61,007 nt of DNA from contig NZ_UQRQ01000019.1 in the NCBI RefSeq assembly GCF_900543425.1, positions 1-61,007 on the forward strand, written 5' to 3'. This document shows, in pieces, positions 37,145 to 46,700 of this stretch. Numbering within the stretch: position 1 is the stretch's first letter; the number at the start of each line of letters is the position of its first letter. This DNA is from an uncultured Sanguibacteroides sp. Lineage in GTDB: Bacteria; Bacteroidota; Bacteroidia; Bacteroidales; Marinifilaceae. The notes beneath the pieces are model-generated. The model made no database searches, was not told the DNA's origin, and saw only the letters and a list, made by a program, of their open reading frames with translations. A program made the position numbers and the translations under genes.

Positions 37145-38317
37145 TTATTTCTCGTATACTTGAATTACATTTCCATTTACTTTAAAATAGACATCCGATG
37201 TTTTTTCCACAAAATCCAACATAAACCTCAACGAATTACTACGTTTTATAGCCCCGGTAAATTTCACTTTTTTAGCCTTTGCGTTCGCAAAGAAAAAATC
37301 CACATCATACCAACGTCCTAATTTCACGACTAATTCTTCCAACGACATTTCGTTAAAATCGAACAATCCTTCTTTCCAGGATACATAAGCAGACAAATTA
37401 ACCTTTCTCTCTTCTATCTTACCGGAAACACTACTTGTCATAGCCTGCCACCCCGGTTTCAGCACACACTTCTCTTTTTGGTTGGCAACCTCCACTTCTC
37501 CGCTTACAAGCGTTACCTCCGTCGACGGCTCTCCGTCATAGGCCATTACATTAAAGGAAGTTCCCAACACGCGTGTCGTCAGTTGACTCGTATGAACAAT
37601 AAAAGGATGCAACGTATCTCGGTTGACCTCAAAAAAAGCTTCTCCTTTTACTCTTACTTCTCTTTGTAAACCGGTAAAACGAACCGGATAACTTAATTCG
37701 GTCTCCGAATTCAACCATACCTTTGTCCCATCCGACAAGGTCAAAAAATACTCTCCTCCCCGAGGTACAACCAAGGTGTTGTACTCAATATCCTCCTGTT
37801 GATCCATACGATCGGTTACCTCGTAACTTAAGCCAGCTCCCTTTTTCCCTTTCAATAGGGTACCTTTGAGTTCTAATGAAAAAGAACTGTCGGCTGATAA
37901 TTTTACCCGTCGCCCGTCATGAAGAATAAGCATAGCCGACGAATGGCCTCCTATCGTTTGTGCCAAATTTAAAGAGAGGGGCTCCTGTCGTTCATGACTG
38001 TTCAACCAGATCGTTATGGCAAAGAAAAGCAAACAAGCTGCCGCAACACCTCCAAGCGTATATACCCAAACATACCGTTTCGTTTTCGTCTTCAGGTTTC
38101 TCATAAAACGACTTTTCACCCCTTCCATATCCACCGTATCCCATGCCGAAGCATAATTCAACCGATAATAAACCCGTGTCAAACGTTCATACTCCAATCG
38201 ATTACACTCATCCTCTTCTATCCATTGACGAACACGCTCCGTCTCCTCGTCGGTAGCGGTACCCTTCCAACAAGCCTGTATATCATAAAATATATCCTTC
38301 TGTATTTCCATCCCCAT
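37145..38317 (-). CDS. FecR-family anti-sigma factor, locus C
   Basis: 390 residues: an N-terminal sigma-binding domain (1-92, WIEEDECNRLEYERLTRVYY), one membrane helix (about 93-112, YTLGGVAAACLLFFAITIWL), a FecR domain (NTLVVPRGGEYFLTLSDGT, VWLNSETELSYPV, GEAFFEVNRD) and a C-terminal DUF4974 domain (LEELVVKLGRWYDVDFFFANA). It relays the signal from the SusC encoded downstream to the sigma factor encoded upstream. The 112-nt gap to the sigma gene contains TTCACCCGTTCGGAAA, which resembles the stretch before the locus A FecR. Confidence 0.94.
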   Translation of the reverse strand: MGMEIQKDIFYDIQACWKGTATDEETERVRQWIEEDECNRLEYERLTRVYYRLNYASAWDTVDMEGVKSRFMRNLKTKTKRYVWVYTLGGVAAACLLFFAITIWLNSHERQEPLSLNLAQTIGGHSSAMLILHDGRRVKLSADSSFSLELKGTLLKGKKGAGLSYEVTDRMDQQEDIEYNTLVVPRGGEYFLTLSDGTKVWLNSETELSYPVRFTGLQREVRVKGEAFFEVNRDTLHPFIVHTSQLTTRVLGTSFNVMAYDGEPSTEVTLVSGEVEVANQKEKCVLKPGWQAMTSSVSGKIEERKVNLSAYVSWKEGLFDFNEMSLEELVVKLGRWYDVDFFFANAKAKKVKFTGAIKRSNSLRFMLDFVEKTSDVYFKVNGNVIQVYEK

Positions 38318-38429
38318 TCGTTTAAACTTTATCAGTTAAACAAAATTCTTTTCCGAACGGGTGAACGAAACAAAAAAAAATTAATCAAATAAGCTATATT
38401 ATTTCAGATTCATGAAGAAAATCATAGAA

Positions 38430-39014
38430 TCATAAACGGAGATCATTCCTTTTATTCCACATCATCAATAAAAAGAACATATTCTTATGGTCTTTTAGCT
38501 CTCCCCGCAGTTCCTTCAATCCCATTTTCAATAAAGTCTTTACCGTGTTAACCGAAATCCCCAGTTCTTCTGCCGCCTCTTTATACATTCGTCCTTTTTG
38601 CATTACCGTCTCGACGACCACACGTGTCTTATGCGGTAATTTCTGCATGGCGGTCAGAACGGTATTGACAACCGCTTCATCCAATCCCTCGGCTTCTTCT
38701 TGCGCTATTTGGTAATGCGGCATATTCAAATGCTCCGTTTTTATACCTTTTCGCAGCAAACGATTCGTACAACTATTTTTTACCATCGTAAAAAGAAAAG
38801 TAGAAAGAGCCCTGGGATGAATCCGCTCGTACAACTCCTCCTCCCACAATTTCACCAACTGCTCCTGCACCACGTCTTCTGCCTCCGCCATATTATGCAT
38901 AAAACCGTCGGCAAATAAAACCAACGGCTTATAATATCGATCGAACAATACTCCCATTCCCTGGCGCTGCCCGGTCTTTAACATTTCCAGAATCTGTACG
39001 TCATTTACAACCAT
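38430..39014 (-). CDS. ECF RNA polymerase sigma factor, locus C
   Basis: About 194 residues from the ATG at 39014 (MVVNDVQ). Region 2 is LFDRYYKPLVLFADGFMHNMAEAEDVVQEQLVKLWE; region 4 is YKEAAEELGISVNTVKTLLKMGL. The frame is open to an ATG at 39035, but the -7 box occupies 39035-39042, so that ATG cannot be on the transcript and 39014 is the likely start. It should direct RNA polymerase to the FecR-SusC-SusD unit. A small exported protein gene lies just upstream on the same strand with its own promoter unknown. Confidence 0.93.
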   Translation of the reverse strand: MVVNDVQILEMLKTGQRQGMGVLFDRYYKPLVLFADGFMHNMAEAEDVVQEQLVKLWEEELYERIHPRALSTFLFTMVKNSCTNRLLRKGIKTEHLNMPHYQIAQEEAEGLDEAVVNTVLTAMQKLPHKTRVVVETVMQKGRMYKEAAEELGISVNTVKTLLKMGLKELRGELKDHKNMFFLLMMWNKRNDLRL

Positions 39015-39034
39015 AACACCTACATTCCATTCCA

Positions 39035-39064
39035 CAAAAATAGGAATTATTTTTATTTCGCAAA
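39035..39064 (-). promoter_or_regulatory. Promoter of locus C sigma gene
   Basis: On the minus strand TTTG (39064-39061), 18 nt, then TATTTTTG (39042-39035). It is a good -33/-7 match and decides the sigma start codon. Confidence 0.78.
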
Positions 39065-39102
39065 ATCACGGGAAAAGTTCAATCGATCAATTTTAGAACA
39101 TA

Positions 39103-39570
39103 CTACTTTTCTTGCTTTTTCGCTTTATAAGTAACCTTGGTTTCCATGGACTGCATAATCGTGGCCTTCACTTCGGAATCGAGCTGGCCATCGATCACTT
39201 TTCCCGAGGCTTTCACCTCCATGGGCATTCCGTTATAGTCATAGGAGAAAGAGATATAAAGATTATAAATCTTTTTCCCCTGCTTTACTTCCGATTTCAC
39301 GGAAACTCCCTGGGAACGATAATTGAATTTTTGACCGTTAGGCAACACGAAATCCGTCACCTTCACGATAACGCTATCCTTATGAATTCGTATCAATTCC
39401 AATTTTAATTTCATCTCTTGTTGCATGATCTCAACGAAAGCCGTTCCCTCGTATATTCCTGCAACCGAAGCCGCATTATCTTTTTTTTCTTTATCACCCG
39501 CAAACAGGAAATTTTCAACACAAAAAATACACACGAACAGAAAAGAGAATATCCGGACAAATTTCATCAT
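39103..39570 (-). CDS. Small exported beta-barrel (calycin-like) protein
   Basis: 155 residues with a cleavable signal peptide (FSFLFVCIFCVENFLFAG). The mature part starts with VAGIYEGTAFVEI, a GxYxG strand like those of lipocalin/calycin-type domains, followed by antiparallel strands (KLKLELIRI, VIVKVTDFVLP, YNLYISFSYDYNG) and KATIMQSMETKVTYKAKK. It resembles the product of the divergent gene at 39645: shared features are GxYxGxA, KLE, a VxVxDFxLP strand and a late METKV-type strand. Function unknown; periplasmic. Confidence 0.62.
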   Translation of the reverse strand: MMKFVRIFSFLFVCIFCVENFLFAGDKEKKDNAASVAGIYEGTAFVEIMQQEMKLKLELIRIHKDSVIVKVTDFVLPNGQKFNYRSQGVSVKSEVKQGKKIYNLYISFSYDYNGMPMEVKASGKVIDGQLDSEVKATIMQSMETKVTYKAKKQEK

Positions 39571-39644
39571 TCAAGCTGTTTTAATTCTTAAAAAGGTTTT
39601 CTTATTTTAGCCGTTCGAAAATACAAAAAATAAAATCAAAAACA
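39571..39644. promoter_or_regulatory. Divergent 74-nt gap between two paralogues
   Basis: Both start codons face away from this short AT-rich gap, so it must carry both promoters unless one gene is read from elsewhere. I see no clear TAnnTTTG box. Confidence 0.4.
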
Positions 39645-40151
39645 ATGAAGCGGATACGACTCTTTACCGGGATTCTTTTCTTACTGTTGTTAACGGCACA
39701 CCTGATGACTTCCTGCACGGGATGCAGCCGGAAAAAAGCAAACGATGTCACCTCCTTGCCGGGAGTGTATAAAGGACAAGCCAGTATCGAATTACCGGAA
39801 CATATAAAAAGTATGATCAAACCGGCTCCCGACGGGAAAAAATTAATACCGGACGAACCTGTTCCGTGCAAATTGGAAATAACCCGAAACCCTCAAGAAG
39901 AGATATTCGTTCAATTAATAGATTTCCAAATACCCGTAGAGGGTATTAAGATTGAACCGGCAAAATGCAAAATAACCCAAACGGCAGACACGTTCTATCT
40001 GACAGGAAGCGGAAACGTCACTTACGGCAAACAAACTATCAGCTACTCTCCTAACGGAACGATCAAGGAAGATGAAATGGATTTGAAAATAACGGTAAGC
40101 ATTATTCCCATGATATTGGAAGTTCAAATCCTTTTCAAAGGGAAAAAATAA
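39645..40151 (+). CDS. Small calycin-like lipoprotein, paralogue of the divergent neighbour
   Basis: 168 residues. The signal peptide ends in a lipobox (LMTSC, Cys24), so the protein is lipid-anchored. The body has the same plan as the protein encoded at 39103: LPGVYKGQASIELP, CKLEITRNP, IFVQLIDFQIPVEG, then GNVTYG strands and ISYSPNGTIKEDEMDLKITV. It has an extra loop near residues 55-70. One is soluble and one is a lipoprotein, so the pair may act on two sides of the periplasm. No activity is suggested. Confidence 0.62.
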   Translation: MKRIRLFTGILFLLLLTAHLMTSCTGCSRKKANDVTSLPGVYKGQASIELPEHIKSMIKPAPDGKKLIPDEPVPCKLEITRNPQEEIFVQLIDFQIPVEGIKIEPAKCKITQTADTFYLTGSGNVTYGKQTISYSPNGTIKEDEMDLKITVSIIPMILEVQILFKGKK

Positions 40152-40223
40152 TCTATCGAAAAAGCCGAAAAAATCTTATTTTTGTCCCCGTAAATCGAGT
40201 ATAAATTAAACTGACTTTTATAA

Positions 40224-42314
40224 ATGAAAAAAATAACTTTTATGGCTGCAATTATTCTTGTTATGGCCTCTTGTGACAAAAACGATCAAAATCCCTTACT
40301 AACGGCTTTTGATACTCCACACCAGACCCCTCCGTTCGATAAAATAAAGGCTGAACATTACGAACCGGCTTTTGATATAGCTATTGAAGACGCAAAAAAA
40401 GAGGTAGCTCGGATTGCCGCTTCCAAAGAGACTCCTACATTCGAAAACACCATTGTTGCCCTCGACAATACCGGAGAGTGTTTGGAATATATTTCTAGTA
40501 TTTTCTTTAACCTGAATTCTGCCATGACCGACAGCCTGATGCAGGATATAGCCCAAAAAGTCTCTCCTAAATTAACAGCATACGGTCACGAAATATACAT
40601 GAATCAGGAGCTCTTTAACCGGGTAAAGCAGGTTTACGAGCAAAAAGAAAAACAGAATTTGAATCCGGAACAGCATGCATTACTGGAGAAGACCTGGAAA
40701 GCCTTTATCAAAGGCGGAGCCAATCTGGAAGGAGCCGACAAAGAACGGTTCAAAGAGGTTTCCATCGAACTCTCCAAGTTGAGCCTGACCTTCGATAAAA
40801 ACGAACTGGCCGAAACCAATGCCTTCGAATTACACGTGACAAAAGAAGAGGATCTGTCAGGACTACCGGAAGGAGTAAAAGAGATGGCCGCAATAACAGC
40901 CAAACAAAAAGGAAAGGAAGGTTGGATATTTACACTCCACTACCCGAGTTTTGCCCCCTTTATGAAATATGCCGATAACCGGAAATTAAGAGAACAAATG
41001 TATAGGGCGAACTCTTCCAGGGGATATCATGACAACGAATACAACAACGAAGAAATTATAAAAAAAATTACCGCTCTGAGATTGGAGCTGGCCCAAATCA
41101 TGGGATATAAGAATTACGCTGAATACGCCCTTACCGATCGCATGGCCAATACCCCGGAGATCGTGAATAATTTCATCGAAGAATTACATAAAGCATCCCA
41201 TCCGGCCTCTTTGAGAGACAAAAAAGAGGTGGAAGAGTATGCCAGCAAAGCCGGCCTGAAAGGAGAACTACAACGTTGGGATTGGGCCTATTATTCCAAT
41301 AAACTCATGCAAGAAAAATATGCCCTCGATGATGAAATGTTAAAACCTTATTTCAAACTGGAAAACGTACAATCCGGCATATTTGATTTAGCACACAAGT
41401 TATATGGAATTACCTTCAGAGAGGTGCATAATATCCCGTTGTATCACAAAGAGGTGAAAACATTTGAAGTTTATGATACAGACAGCACCTATCTGGGTGT
41501 TCTCTACCTGGATTTCTTCCCGCGAGAAAGTAAAGGCGGCGGAGCCTGGATGACCGAATTCAGAGGACAAAAAATAAAAGACGGTAAAGACTCCCGACCA
41601 TTGGTTTCCATGGTCATGAATTTCACCAAACCGACAGAAACAAAGCCGTCTCTGTTAACATTCAGCGAAGTAACAACCTTTTTGCATGAATTCGGACATG
41701 CCATGCACGGCATGTTATCCAAATGTACTTACGGATCTACTTCAGGAACGAATGTTTACCGTGATTTCGTGGAATTACCCTCTCAAATCATGGAAAACTG
41801 GGCGTTAGAAAAAGAGTGGTTGGACACCTGGGCAGTACATTACCAAACGGGGGAAAGATTACCTCAAGAATACATAGATAAAATCAAAAAATCAGCTAAT
41901 TTTCAAAGCGGATATGCCAGCGATCGGCAATTAAGTTTTGCCATGGTAGATATGGCATGGCATACGATTACCAAACCGGTAACAGAACCTTTGATCGAGT
42001 TCGAAAATAAAGCCATGGGCAAAACGGAAATCATGCCGCTGGTAAAAGGTAGTGCTTTTTCAACAGCTTTCGGCCATATCTTTGCAGGAGGATATGCAGC
42101 CGGCTATTACGGTTACAAATGGGCGGAAGTTTTGGATGCCGATGCCTTTTCCGTTTTCAAGAAGAATGGAATTTTCGATAAGGAAACAGCGACTTCTTTC
42201 CGTAAAAATATTTTGGAAAAAGGGGGATCGGAAAATCCCATGATTCTTTATAAACGCTTCCGCGGGCAAGAACCTACGGTCGACGCTCTCCTTGAACGTA
42301 GCGGATTGAAATAA
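40224..42314 (+). CDS. dcp: M3 family metallopeptidase, dipeptidyl carboxypeptidase (Dcp) type, lipoprotein
   Basis: 696 residues. The zinc site HEFGH is at 488-492 (FLHEFGHAMHGML), followed by the usual C-terminal block (SRQIMENW-like SQIMENWALEKEWL) and the substrate-binding GYAAGYYGYKWAEVLDADAF. Dcp enzymes remove dipeptides from the C-terminus of peptides. The N-terminus has a lipobox (VMASC, Cys17), so this form is anchored in the envelope, as many Bacteroidales M3 enzymes are. A possible -7 box (TATTTTTG, 40177-40184) stands 40 nt upstream. It is followed by a strong terminator and seems to be a single-gene unit. Confidence 0.92.
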   Translation: MKKITFMAAIILVMASCDKNDQNPLLTAFDTPHQTPPFDKIKAEHYEPAFDIAIEDAKKEVARIAASKETPTFENTIVALDNTGECLEYISSIFFNLNSAMTDSLMQDIAQKVSPKLTAYGHEIYMNQELFNRVKQVYEQKEKQNLNPEQHALLEKTWKAFIKGGANLEGADKERFKEVSIELSKLSLTFDKNELAETNAFELHVTKEEDLSGLPEGVKEMAAITAKQKGKEGWIFTLHYPSFAPFMKYADNRKLREQMYRANSSRGYHDNEYNNEEIIKKITALRLELAQIMGYKNYAEYALTDRMANTPEIVNNFIEELHKASHPASLRDKKEVEEYASKAGLKGELQRWDWAYYSNKLMQEKYALDDEMLKPYFKLENVQSGIFDLAHKLYGITFREVHNIPLYHKEVKTFEVYDTDSTYLGVLYLDFFPRESKGGGAWMTEFRGQKIKDGKDSRPLVSMVMNFTKPTETKPSLLTFSEVTTFLHEFGHAMHGMLSKCTYGSTSGTNVYRDFVELPSQIMENWALEKEWLDTWAVHYQTGERLPQEYIDKIKKSANFQSGYASDRQLSFAMVDMAWHTITKPVTEPLIEFENKAMGKTEIMPLVKGSAFSTAFGHIFAGGYAAGYYGYKWAEVLDADAFSVFKKNGIFDKETATSFRKNILEKGGSENPMILYKRFRGQEPTVDALLERSGLK

Positions 42315-42385
42315 CATTTGGAAATAATATGCTGAAAATAGCGATATCTTAATTACAGATCCGTAAAATAATACTGCAATCACAT

Positions 42386-42434
42386 AAAAAATAATTAACA
42401 TCGGATATTCAATCAAAGATGTTAATTATTTTTT
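42386..42434. terminator. Bidirectional terminator after dcp
   Basis: A 17-bp perfect inverted repeat: 42386-42402 (AAAAAATAATTAACATC) pairs with 42418-42434. Runs of A and T flank both sides. It lies 71 nt after the dcp stop. Confidence 0.82.
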
Positions 42435-42590
42435 GTGAAATCGCTCCAACGTAGAATAATTCCCCAATACCGTGGAAAAACACCCCAAGATATTGATCAT
42501 ATGTCAAACAATCACTACATGGAATACGTAGAATATTTTACTGATAACCAATTAAATACAATCAACACTATCGAATTGACAAAAAAATAG
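42435..42590 (+). other. Possible short ORF or gene remnant upstream of the RND operon
   Basis: An open frame from a GTG at 42435, or an ATG at 42501 (MSNNHYMEYVEYF), runs to TAG at 42588-42590, for 51 or 29 residues. The product is polar and has no recognised motif. No start signal is evident. It may be a chance frame, a leader peptide, or the tail of a lost regulator. The rest of this gap (42315-42642) holds only the terminator. Confidence 0.22.
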
Positions 42591-42642
42591 CACGCCATTT
42601 TCATAAGAAAGGGCATCGTGTACGAAATTAAAACCCAAAAGT

Positions 42643-43779
42643 ATGAATAGATTATGTGAAGTCCTTATTATCTTTTTGCTTGTATCTTTAGCCGGATGTA
42701 AAAAAAATCAGGAACCGGAAAGACAAGTAGTAACCGTTGAAAAAGTCGGTATTGATGATGTTGAGATATACGGTGAATACGTGGGAAGAATTCGAGCCAA
42801 ACGTTTCGTGGAAGTTCGTGCCAGAGTGGAAGGTTATCTCGAACAGATGTTATTTGAAGAAGGAAAAAGAGTGCATAAAAATCAACCTTTGTTCCGGATT
42901 AATAGTGACTTATACAAAGCAAGAGTAGATAAAGCAAAAGCACAATTAAAAAAAGACAACGCCCAAAAAGCCAAGTCAGACCGGGACGTCGAACGTCTTC
43001 AACCGTTATATGCACAAAACGCTGCCAGTCAACTGGATCTGGATAACGCAAAAGCAGCTTCGGAAAGTGCTGAGGCAAATGTAGCCATGAGTAAGGCCGA
43101 TCTGGCGCAAGCCGAACTGGAGTTAAGTTATACTACCGTGAAATCTCCTATCGACGGATACATCAGCGAGCGTTATGTGGATATAGGAACATTAGTAGGA
43201 CCCGGATCCAAATCGCTATTAGCCACGATCGTGGAGAGCGACGAGGTTCTTGTTGATTTCAGCTTGACCGCATTGGACTATTTACGCAGTCAACAACGTA
43301 ACGTTCGCTTGGGAGAGCAAGATGACAACCGCTCCTGGCAGCCCAATGTTACGATAACCTTAGCGGATAATTCTGTTTATCCGATAAAAGGGATCGTTGA
43401 TTTCGCGGAGCCTCAGGTTGATCCTCAAACCGGAACATTCGGGGTAAGAGCCGAACTTCCTAACCCGAATCGTATCCTGTTGCCCGGACAATTTACCAAG
43501 GTAAAACTATTGCTCGATGTACGGGAACATGCTATAGTCGTTCCCACAAAAGCCGTTGTAACTGAAAAAGGAGGAGCTTATATATATGTTGTACGACGGG
43601 ATAGTACCGCAGAAAAACGTTTCATCGAATTAGGTCCGGAATTTGAGAATCAGGTTGTCGTAGAACGAGGATTAGGAGAAGGAGAACTTATCGTAGTAGA
43701 AGGTTTCCACAAATTAACCCCGGGAAGTCTCGTGCTTCCAATCGTTGCCACTAAAGAAGAGGAGGAAAAAAGCTTATGA
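42643..43779 (+). CDS. RND efflux periplasmic adaptor (membrane fusion protein)
   Basis: A 378-residue lipoprotein (lipobox SLAGC, Cys19) of the AcrA/MexA type. Domains: a first beta-barrel and lipoyl half (YVGRIRAKRFVEVRARVEGYLEQMLFEEGKRVHKNQPLF), a helical hairpin (LKKDNAQKAKSDRDVERLQPLYAQNAASQ), the second lipoyl half (SYTTVKSPIDGYISE) and a membrane-proximal end (QVVVERGLGEGELIVVEGFHKLTPG). It links the inner-membrane pump to the outer-membrane channel. Its stop overlaps the pump start by 4 nt (ATGA). No regulator gene of the TetR or MarR type adjoins the operon. Confidence 0.94.
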   Translation: MNRLCEVLIIFLLVSLAGCKKNQEPERQVVTVEKVGIDDVEIYGEYVGRIRAKRFVEVRARVEGYLEQMLFEEGKRVHKNQPLFRINSDLYKARVDKAKAQLKKDNAQKAKSDRDVERLQPLYAQNAASQLDLDNAKAASESAEANVAMSKADLAQAELELSYTTVKSPIDGYISERYVDIGTLVGPGSKSLLATIVESDEVLVDFSLTALDYLRSQQRNVRLGEQDDNRSWQPNVTITLADNSVYPIKGIVDFAEPQVDPQTGTFGVRAELPNPNRILLPGQFTKVKLLLDVREHAIVVPTKAVVTEKGGAYIYVVRRDSTAEKRFIELGPEFENQVVVERGLGEGELIVVEGFHKLTPGSLVLPIVATKEEEEKSL

Positions 43780-46700
43780 AATTAGGATTTTTTATCGATA
43801 GGCCGATCTTTTCGGCCGTGCTCTCTATTGTTATCGTGATTATAGGTTTTATCGGTTTATTTCTTCTTCCTGTCGATCAATATCCGCAAATCACCCCTCC
43901 GGTAGTAAAAATATCTGCTTCTTACCCGGGAGCCAGCGCCCTTACGGTTTCTCAGGCCGTAGCTACACCCATTGAACAAGAGTTAAACGGAACTCCGGGT
44001 ATGCTTTACATGGAATCAAGCAGTTCCAACTCCGGCGGCCTCTCTATCGACGTAACTTTTGACATATCGGCCGATGCCGAACTCGCCGCCGTAGATATTC
44101 AAAACCGGGTAAAATTAGCGGAATCACGTCTTCCGGCAGAAGTAATACAAAACGGTATAAAAGTCGAGAAGCAATCATCCAGCCAGTTGATGACCCTATG
44201 CCTCACCTCTTCCGACTCTCGTTTTGATGAAATATACCTGAGTAATTTCGCTACAATCAACGTATTGGATATCCTTCGACGGATACCGGGAGTAGGACGG
44301 GTCTCCAACATCGGTAGTCGATACTACGCGATGTGTATCTGGGTACTTCCCGACCGAATGGCAAACTTCGGATTAACGGTCAAAGATCTTCAAAATGTTC
44401 TGAAAGATCAAAACCGAGAATCTGCCGCGGGAGTTTTAGGACAACAACCGATCTCCGGCTCTGACCTGACTATTCCGATCTCGGCACCCGGACGTCTCTC
44501 CAGTGTCAACGAATTCGAGGAAATTGTCGTTCGTGCCAATCCGGACGGTTCCATTATCCGTTTACGCGATGTGGCCAGAGTATCATTAGAAGCCGGTTCC
44601 TATTCCACGGAAAGTGGTATAAACGGAGAAAATGCTGCCGTATTGGGAATATATATGCTTCCGGGAGCCAACGCCATAGAGGTTGCCGATAACGTGAAAA
44701 AAGCCATGGAAGAGATCAGTAAGAACTTTCCGGAAGGACTAAGCTATTCTATCCCTTTCGATATCACTACCTACATATCGGAATCGATACATGAAGTGTA
44801 CAAGACTCTCTTCGAAGCCCTTTTTCTGGTTATCCTGGTTGTTTTTCTTTCTCTACAAAATTGGAGAGCTTCCGTCATCCCGTTACTCGCCGTTCCTGTC
44901 TCTTTAATAGGCACTTTCGGCATCATGCTCATGATGGGATTCTCCCTGAACATGTTGACATTACTCGGATTAGTACTGGCCATCGGTATTGTTGTAGATG
45001 ACGCTATTGTCGTCGTGGAAGGAGTAGAACGCCTTATGGAAGAGGGATTATCTCCCTACGAGGCTACCTGTAAAGCCATGAAAGAATTAACCGGAGCCTT
45101 GATTGCTACCTCATTGGTATTGGCCGCCGTTTTTATTCCGGTTAGTTTCCTTCCTGGAATCACGGGGATGCTTTACCGCCAATTTGCCGTGACAATCGTA
45201 GTCTCCGTATTGATCTCCACATTGGTAGCCCTGACGTTGAGCCCGGCCATGTGTGCTATTTTGCTTCGACCGAATAAAAACGAGAAAAACTTTATTTTCC
45301 GCAAAATCAACGAATGGTTGGCAAGAGGCAACAATTTTTATATTCGGACTTTACACAAAGCCGTAAATTGTCCTCGCCGCATCATTGCGGGATTCGGCAT
45401 GATCCTTGTACTCATATTCGTGCTAAACCGATTTATTCCAAGTAGCTTTTTACCCGAAGAGGATCAGGGATATTTTAAGGTCGAATTAGCTCTGCCCGAA
45501 GGGGCAAGTCTTGAACGTACCCGAATCGTAACGGAAAGAGCAGTAGAATTTCTGAAAAAACATCCGGCTGTCGAATACGTCCAAAATGTAACGGGAACCA
45601 GTCCGAGAATCGGGACGGCCCAATCCAGAGCTGAACTGACCGTCATTCTCAAATCATGGAAGAAAAGGAAAAAAGGTGACTTATCATTGGAGAAAGTCAT
45701 GGAAGATGTACGCTCCGAATTTTCTAATTACCCGGAAGCCCAAGTATTTTTATCCACCCCACCCGTGATACCGGGCTTAGGAGCCTCCGGGGGATTTGAA
45801 ATGCAAATAGAAGCACGTAACGGAGCCACATTCGATAATCTCGTGGAAGCCGTTGACACTCTAATGAAATACGCCTCACGATCACGTTCCATCACAGGAA
45901 TATCCTCCTCATTGCAAGCCGAAATACCACAGCTGTATTTTGATGTAGATCGGGATAAAGCCCAACTATTAGGCATCCCCTTGGCCGATATATTTTCAAC
46001 GATGAAAGCTTACACGGGATCGGTCTACGTGAACGATTTCAACATGTTTAACCGGGTATATAAGGTATACATCCAGGCAGAAGCTCCCTATCGTAAATAC
46101 AAAGATAACTTGAATCTGTTTTTTGTTAAAACAGCCAAAGGGAATATGGTTCCCTTGACAGCCTTAGGATCAGCCGAATACACAACCGGACCGGGAAGTA
46201 TTAAAAGATTCAATATGTTTTCTACGGCCGTCATACGAGGTTCTGCCGCACCGGGGTATAGTTCCGGACAGGCCATGAATGCCATTGAAAAAATAGCCCG
46301 GACTCATTTACCCGAAAATATGGGCATCGAGTGGAGCGGTCTGTCTTTCCAAGAGAAAAAAGCAGAAGGGCAAACCGGACTTGTTATGGTGCTGGTATTT
46401 ACCTTCGTATTTCTATTTCTGGCTGCTTTATACGAAAGCTGGCTTGTACCTGTCTCCGTATTATTATCCCTTCCGGTTGCCGCCTTCGGTGCTTACTTGG
46501 GAATATGGATTTTCGGATTGGAAAACAATATTTATTTCCAGATCGGATTAGTTACCCTAATCGGTCTGGCCGCCAAAAACGCTATCTTAATCGTGGAGTT
46601 TGCCAAAATAGAAGTCGACCGGGGTGTCGATGCAGTACAAGCCGCAGTAACGGCTGCAAGAGCCCGATTCCGTCCTATTTTAATGACTTCATTGGCTTTT

